Assembly (NCBI RefSeq): GCF_008831285.2
Contig: NC_045142.1
Location: forward strand, 6,209,501 to 6,273,500
Direction: 5' to 3'
Source: Nymphaea colorata
Lineage: Eukaryota; Streptophyta; Magnoliopsida; Nymphaeales; Nymphaeaceae
DNA length: 64,000 nt
Below are positions 59,580-64,000 of the stretch, one piece after another. Both the position numbers and the translations under genes were made by a program. The notes below the pieces were generated by a model. The model had not been told where the DNA came from. It did not search any database and was given only the letters and a program-made list of their open reading frames with translations. Each line of letters begins with the position of its first letter. Position 1 is the first letter of the stretch.

Positions 59580-59879
59580 TAAGGGTAGGCGTCGGGCTGG
59601 GCCACCACCGGTGGGGGCCCGGGATCCAGCCCGGCACGGGCCCAGGCGCGGTGGGCTGGCCTAGGTCGGCCCCTAGCCCGGCCCGTTAATATTTAAAAAA
59701 TAGTTTTTTTAATTGAATAATATATATTTTATTACTAAAAATATATTTGATAATAAAAAATATTTTGTAATTTAAGAAATATTTTATAATTTAAAACAAA
59801 TTATTTTTATTATAACCAAGCTGGGCTGAGTCGGGCCCGTTGGCTGGCTCGGCCCAGCCAGGCCTGATGCCCACCCCTG
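59580..59879. mobile_element. hAT-like 300-bp element with 8-bp duplication
   Basis: The ends TAAGGGTAGGCGTCGGGC and GCCTGATGCCCACCCCTG are imperfect inverted repeats. Flanks GCTGTCAG (59,572-59,579) and GCTGTTAA (59,880-59,887) agree at 6 of 8. GGCCCG-rich ends enclose an AT core. Non-autonomous. Confidence 0.65.
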
Positions 59880-60005
59880 GCTGTTAAATGTGGACCGATG
59901 TAGCGCTGAATCGGGCCATATTGATTTTTATTGGCCGATTCAACTTTGGATGGACTGATGTTTGATTTATTGTTTTTAATTGAATCAATATAAAATGTTT
60001 GGTGA

Positions 60006-60330
60006 TAAAGCTTGGGCAGCAGGCCAGCCCGACCCGACACTCGAAACCCGAGCCTGGGCTCGGCTGGATTAAATTAAAAAATATATATTTTTAATATAAA
60101 ATAATATATAATTATAATTAATCATGATAAAATATTATATATATATATATATATTAATAAAATATATATTAAAAAACATTATCCGATCCACCCGAATTTA
60201 TCAGGCCCACCCTAACCGGCCATATAATTGATCAAGCAGGCCGGCCGGTGCCTTTTTTGTAAGCCTAGGCCCGGGCCTGAGTCGAACCAAGTACCTGCCG
60301 GCAACCCCGCCCAATGCCCAGCTAAAGTGG
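60006..60330. mobile_element. Second GGCC-flanked hAT-like element, degraded
   Basis: GCTTGGGCAGCAGGCCAGCCC at the left, AT core, and GCCGGCAACCCCGCCCAATG near the right end. Same architecture as the 300-bp element. TSD not resolved. Confidence 0.5.
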
Positions 60331-61303
60331 TGATGGGCCAATGGGCATGTTCTAAAGTTCTGAGACAATACAAGAACTGATTCGAACAACACTTCTTGGT
60401 TGACTGACTCTTTCTACCATATACTTCTCTGAAACAAAGCCATTAGTACTGGAACATTATGCCTTTAAATTTGTATGCCTATTGAATGGCAAAGACACGA
60501 CCCAATGTTGGGGACAAAGCTGGCGAGACAAAGATGAAAGGTCGGCCCCTAAACGAGTCGATTTGACTGGGATAGAGACAAACTCGGCTCAGTCGATAAA
60601 AAAACGAGCCTACCGAACCGGAGTTAGTTTCGTGATTGAATCGGCTGATTCAGTGAATCAACTTGCTCTCATGATTATAAAATGATAATGAGAAGGGACA
60701 CACGGTTATAAAATCTTTAAATTTTTCTTACCTATTTTTAACCATAACTGAAATGTATTTGCATATTAAGTTTTAAATTTAGATGTTTTAACAAATGAAA
60801 GAAAGACTCGTCTATGCATGTTTCCGATTCGACTCGCCCACCCGATACGGCAGGTCGTTGCTGCACCATCATAATGAGGGTCCTTGCTAGTGAGGAATGA
60901 AAGGAGTTGGATCTGTGTCGCCGATCCAGTTGGCCGGATTTGATCATCTAAACCATCGTAGTCACGTTATACCCATCAAACGTGTGATCCAAATTCTAAA
61001 GAAGCAGGATCTGGAACATCTAATCCATGGTCTGCAAAGTTAAATATACCTTGAAAATTAAATATAAAAATTTTAAAAAGAACTCATTATTCAAAGCCAA
61101 CAAACATCAACCCTTGTGGACGACCAAGTAGAGAGAGAAAAAAAAAGAGCGAGAGAAACCCTAATGACCCATTTGATATACTCTAAATCAGAGATCCATT
61201 GTCTAATCTGAGTCGTCCTCAACTTAATTCATCCACTCTAGCAAACAACAGATTTGAGAACCATGGATTCAATATCCCCATTTTCTCCGACGAATAGGAC
61301 ATT

Positions 61304-61304
<1 letters not shown>

Positions 61305-61341
<37 letters not shown>

Positions 61342-61352
61342 GAGGAGGAGGA
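61305..61352. repeat. (GA)n(GGA)n microsatellite
   Basis: GA run passing into GGA units. The Arg/Glu-rich frame over it is an artefact. Confidence 0.95.
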
Positions 61353-62387
61353 ATTCTCACTTGGGAACCTTGAATTAAAGAACTTAAGTTGTGTTTTAGT
61401 TCACGCATATTTCAAACATAAAAGCTTAAGTTGGTGTTTGAAAAATCAAGACTCTATAGATCAAAAGATCTCAAATCGCCTCGAATTTTAGATCAAACTT
61501 TAACATAATGTCCTGTAACGGGACCTTACAGATCCAAGATGAGTTTGAGCTTCCAACAAAATCCAAAATAACCAATCATGCGCCTTCTGAGTTCCAGTTG
61601 CATTTGGCTGCTCGCTTGAATCGCCATGGCTGCTAACGTTCTCTCTTGAAGTTGAGAGACTTGATGATCTCATCTTTGGCAAGACATGGAACGATGATCT
61701 CATCTTTGGCAAGTCATGCACACGAGATCAGCAATGAGATCAGCATCTTGAAAGAAGGATCCAAACGTGTTCCTTTCTAAGCCAGGGAAGATAGTTTGCT
61801 TGTTTTACCATTGTGTTCCTTCACGTTTGAGGCATTTACCCATTCTCTTGGCAGCCAAACTTTCAAAATCAATGTGTTTGTTTGCCAAGGAACAAGACAA
61901 GATTGGAGGGTCCTGCGTCTCTCACATAAGAACAAAAGGCTTGCTTGCCTTGACATTTTGTTCTCACATTCAGATTTTAATATAATGCCAAAAGAGAATC
62001 ATTGTTCTTTTTTCTTTCCTTTTTTTTTTTTTCTGATGTGATGACAATAATGAAATTATGCACAATATTCTAGCCAATATTTATGTAGATTTCTATATTG
62101 TCAGCAAAACCTTAAGTTTAAGGTTTGTAAAAACCTCATATACACTTCTGAAATTTACTGAAGAAGTCGGTATGCATCTTAAATATAGTCTGTTAGAGCT
62201 TTAATTTGGTGAATAATGTTGGGTAGAAAAACTCTTGAGTGATGTAGCTTTTTGTCAATTATAAAAAAGCTTAGGTAATAATATTGTTAATTACATTTTC
62301 CATGTAAATTAAACTACATGGCACAAATGGATCAGATGTATACACAACCCAGTTAATTTAAATCACATCTACGAACTCAATTATGAG

Positions 62388-62559
62388 CAGAGGTGGAGCC
62401 AACGTAGGACCCTGGCCCCACCTCAAAAGAAAATGTAAACTTTAGAACATTTCACTTATTCTACATAAAAAATTTGAAAAAAATGATATTTCGGCCATAG
62501 TCAAAATTTAAAAACCTTAATTCGGCCCCCTTGATGAAAAATTTCTAGCTCTGCTCCTG
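62388..62559. mobile_element. hAT-type MITE with perfect 8-bp duplication
   Basis: Ends CAGAGGTGGAGCC and AGCTCTGCTCCTG; ATTATGAG repeated exactly on both sides (62,380-62,387 and 62,560-62,567). 172 bases with the family AT-rich core. The cleanest copy in the window. Confidence 0.85.
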
Positions 62560-64000
62560 ATTATGAGGGCATCCTTTTGCAATAACCCGACACGTATCGC
62601 TATCGATGCACGTCCTTAATCGGATCTGAACCTGAGAGTGAATCTCTATCTCGTTGATTAAGTCCGATATTGAAAGAAAGCGACGCGAGATCCAAAATGG
62701 ATCCAATTAAGTTTCCCAACTTCTGGACATCATTCATCTACAAGGAGAAAGCTGGCCACATAAGCAGTGCACCACCTGATCACAAAACGTTAGCAGGATA
62801 CAGTGGTGCAGCAAGCATTTAGGCTGTTCATTTCCTTTTCATTCAAATGGACACTCACTCAGCATGCAGATGGGATCATTGATTGATCAAGCACATTTTC
62901 CTGTCTAAATCACGACGATTATTTCGTTCGCGTCGCTATTGAGTCCACTTATAATCGCGGCGCAAAAGCATGTGAAACTAATTAAGGCCAAACAATCTAA
63001 ACATGTTGATGCAACTTGAGCATGAGATGAGATCATGGGTGGGTTCACCATTCTCTCAATTGAGCGTTCCAACTGAGTTTGAATTTGGTCTACAAGTTGG
63101 AACCGACTGAAGGAGATGGCTGAAAGGCTAGGGTGCACCATGACATTGATGGGTCCGTGGCTCATGTAGCACATGAGCTTGTCTACATCTTGGTCTATTA
63201 ATAAAGAATTATTGAAATAAAGATCTTGATTTGTGTAGGATGCTAGTTTGGCTGCTACAATTGTCATGTGGGGCATTGAATTTGGAGCTCACTTAATAGT
63301 TGGTAGCTGAAAGTAGGCATATCTAGATGGGATGTTCAATGCTTGGGTGCCAAATGACTAAAATGCCCTTATGAAAAAAAATGAGGGAAATATATATATA
63401 TATATATAATTAGTAAATTTTCAATTGACAATAGAGCAATAAGATCGTGTCTCATGAAGCCAAGTCAAGTTGATTCGAGTATTAAAAAAAAGAGCTTTTC
63501 AGTCTCTCACCTGGAAGGAAAATGCCGACATGAATTGTAAAGTTTCTGAAACCCAATAAAACATTCGGCTTTCTTCAAGTATGGTACTTCTAGAAGGACG
63601 ACCAAGTAAAGGTTCAGGCCAGCTGTTCCTCCAAGAGATGCACGACGGAGTCAAGTCACTGGTTTTCGTTTTAGGCAGTTTTTTAAATTAGACAATAACA
63701 AAGGAGCGCCCTTAACTTTCCAATATTTCTAGGACCTCCCCCAAGCTGTGCACAGTTAATCAAAAACAAGTTTCTGTCGATAGAATAACAGTTAGATTAG
63801 ATAGACAGCAGTTGTATGAGAATGTCCGAAGCGTTGTTGTTCCGTTGAGATCCCTGAGATAGCGTGCCCCGCAAGGCTGCTGTCCAGAGGGAGGGTATGG
63901 AATCGGATCGTGTTGTCGTGGATATTGGGGATGGACCCGAACTGTTTGAAAGGGTCAAGGGAAACAGCAGGCGGAAGGACGGGGACTCAGAAGTGCTGTC

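Larger units (their letters stand above)
60720..64000 (+). repeat. Array-2 duplication unit 4, cut by the window edge
   Basis: Blocks follow unit 1 (60,720-62,100) and units 2 and 3 (62,880-63,400). Then come the promoter-distal blocks CTTAACTTTCCAATAT (63,711, also near 48,630), AGACAGCAG (63,803) and GGTCAAGGGA..GGACGG (63,952, also near 52,580). In unit 2 the gene starts about 340 bases after that last block, so the coding part should lie just right of 64,000. Confidence 0.8.

Overview
This window is nuclear DNA of a flowering plant. It is mostly AT-rich and repeat-dense, with one gene split by five GT-AG introns (four in the coding region, one in the leader), an ethylene-receptor gene of the kind found in land plants, a decayed plastid tRNA sequence, and plant-type hAT MITEs, SINEs and LTR-element remnants. 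I do not assign a species.

Layout. (1) Positions 1-18,000 are a nest of local segmental duplications. They hold two intact copies (9,400 and 15,562) of a small gene encoding an 85-residue protein, plus the 3' flank of a third copy whose coding part lies left of position 1. Between the copies are a miniature LTR element, MITEs, CGA-rich tandem repeats and microsatellites. (2) A divergent single relative of the same small-protein family sits at 20,052, followed by tandem repeats and SINEs to about 24.7 kb. (3) Positions 24.7-32.3 kb on the minus strand are a complete ethylene receptor of the ERS1 type: five coding exons, 634 codons, a spliced leader with a 2.9 kb intron, and a TATA-containing promoter with a duplicated upstream element. 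(4) Positions 32.5-43.4 kb show no gene I can support; they hold MITEs, SINEs, a solo LTR and AT-rich repeats. (5) Positions 43.4-64.0 kb are a second tandem array. It has GC-rich copies of the small-protein family at 48,838, 52,925 and 56,632, each with its own TATA box, and the upstream flank of a further copy at the right edge.

The unifying observation is that six intact ORFs in two arrays and one singleton share a basic core, P-[KR]-R-G-Q-[IV]-K-[AG]-x-I-F. I see no known domain in them and assign no function. They surround the ethylene-receptor gene, but nothing in the sequence shows a functional link to it. Most other open frames here are short, repeat-derived, or antisense shadows in GC-rich stretches.
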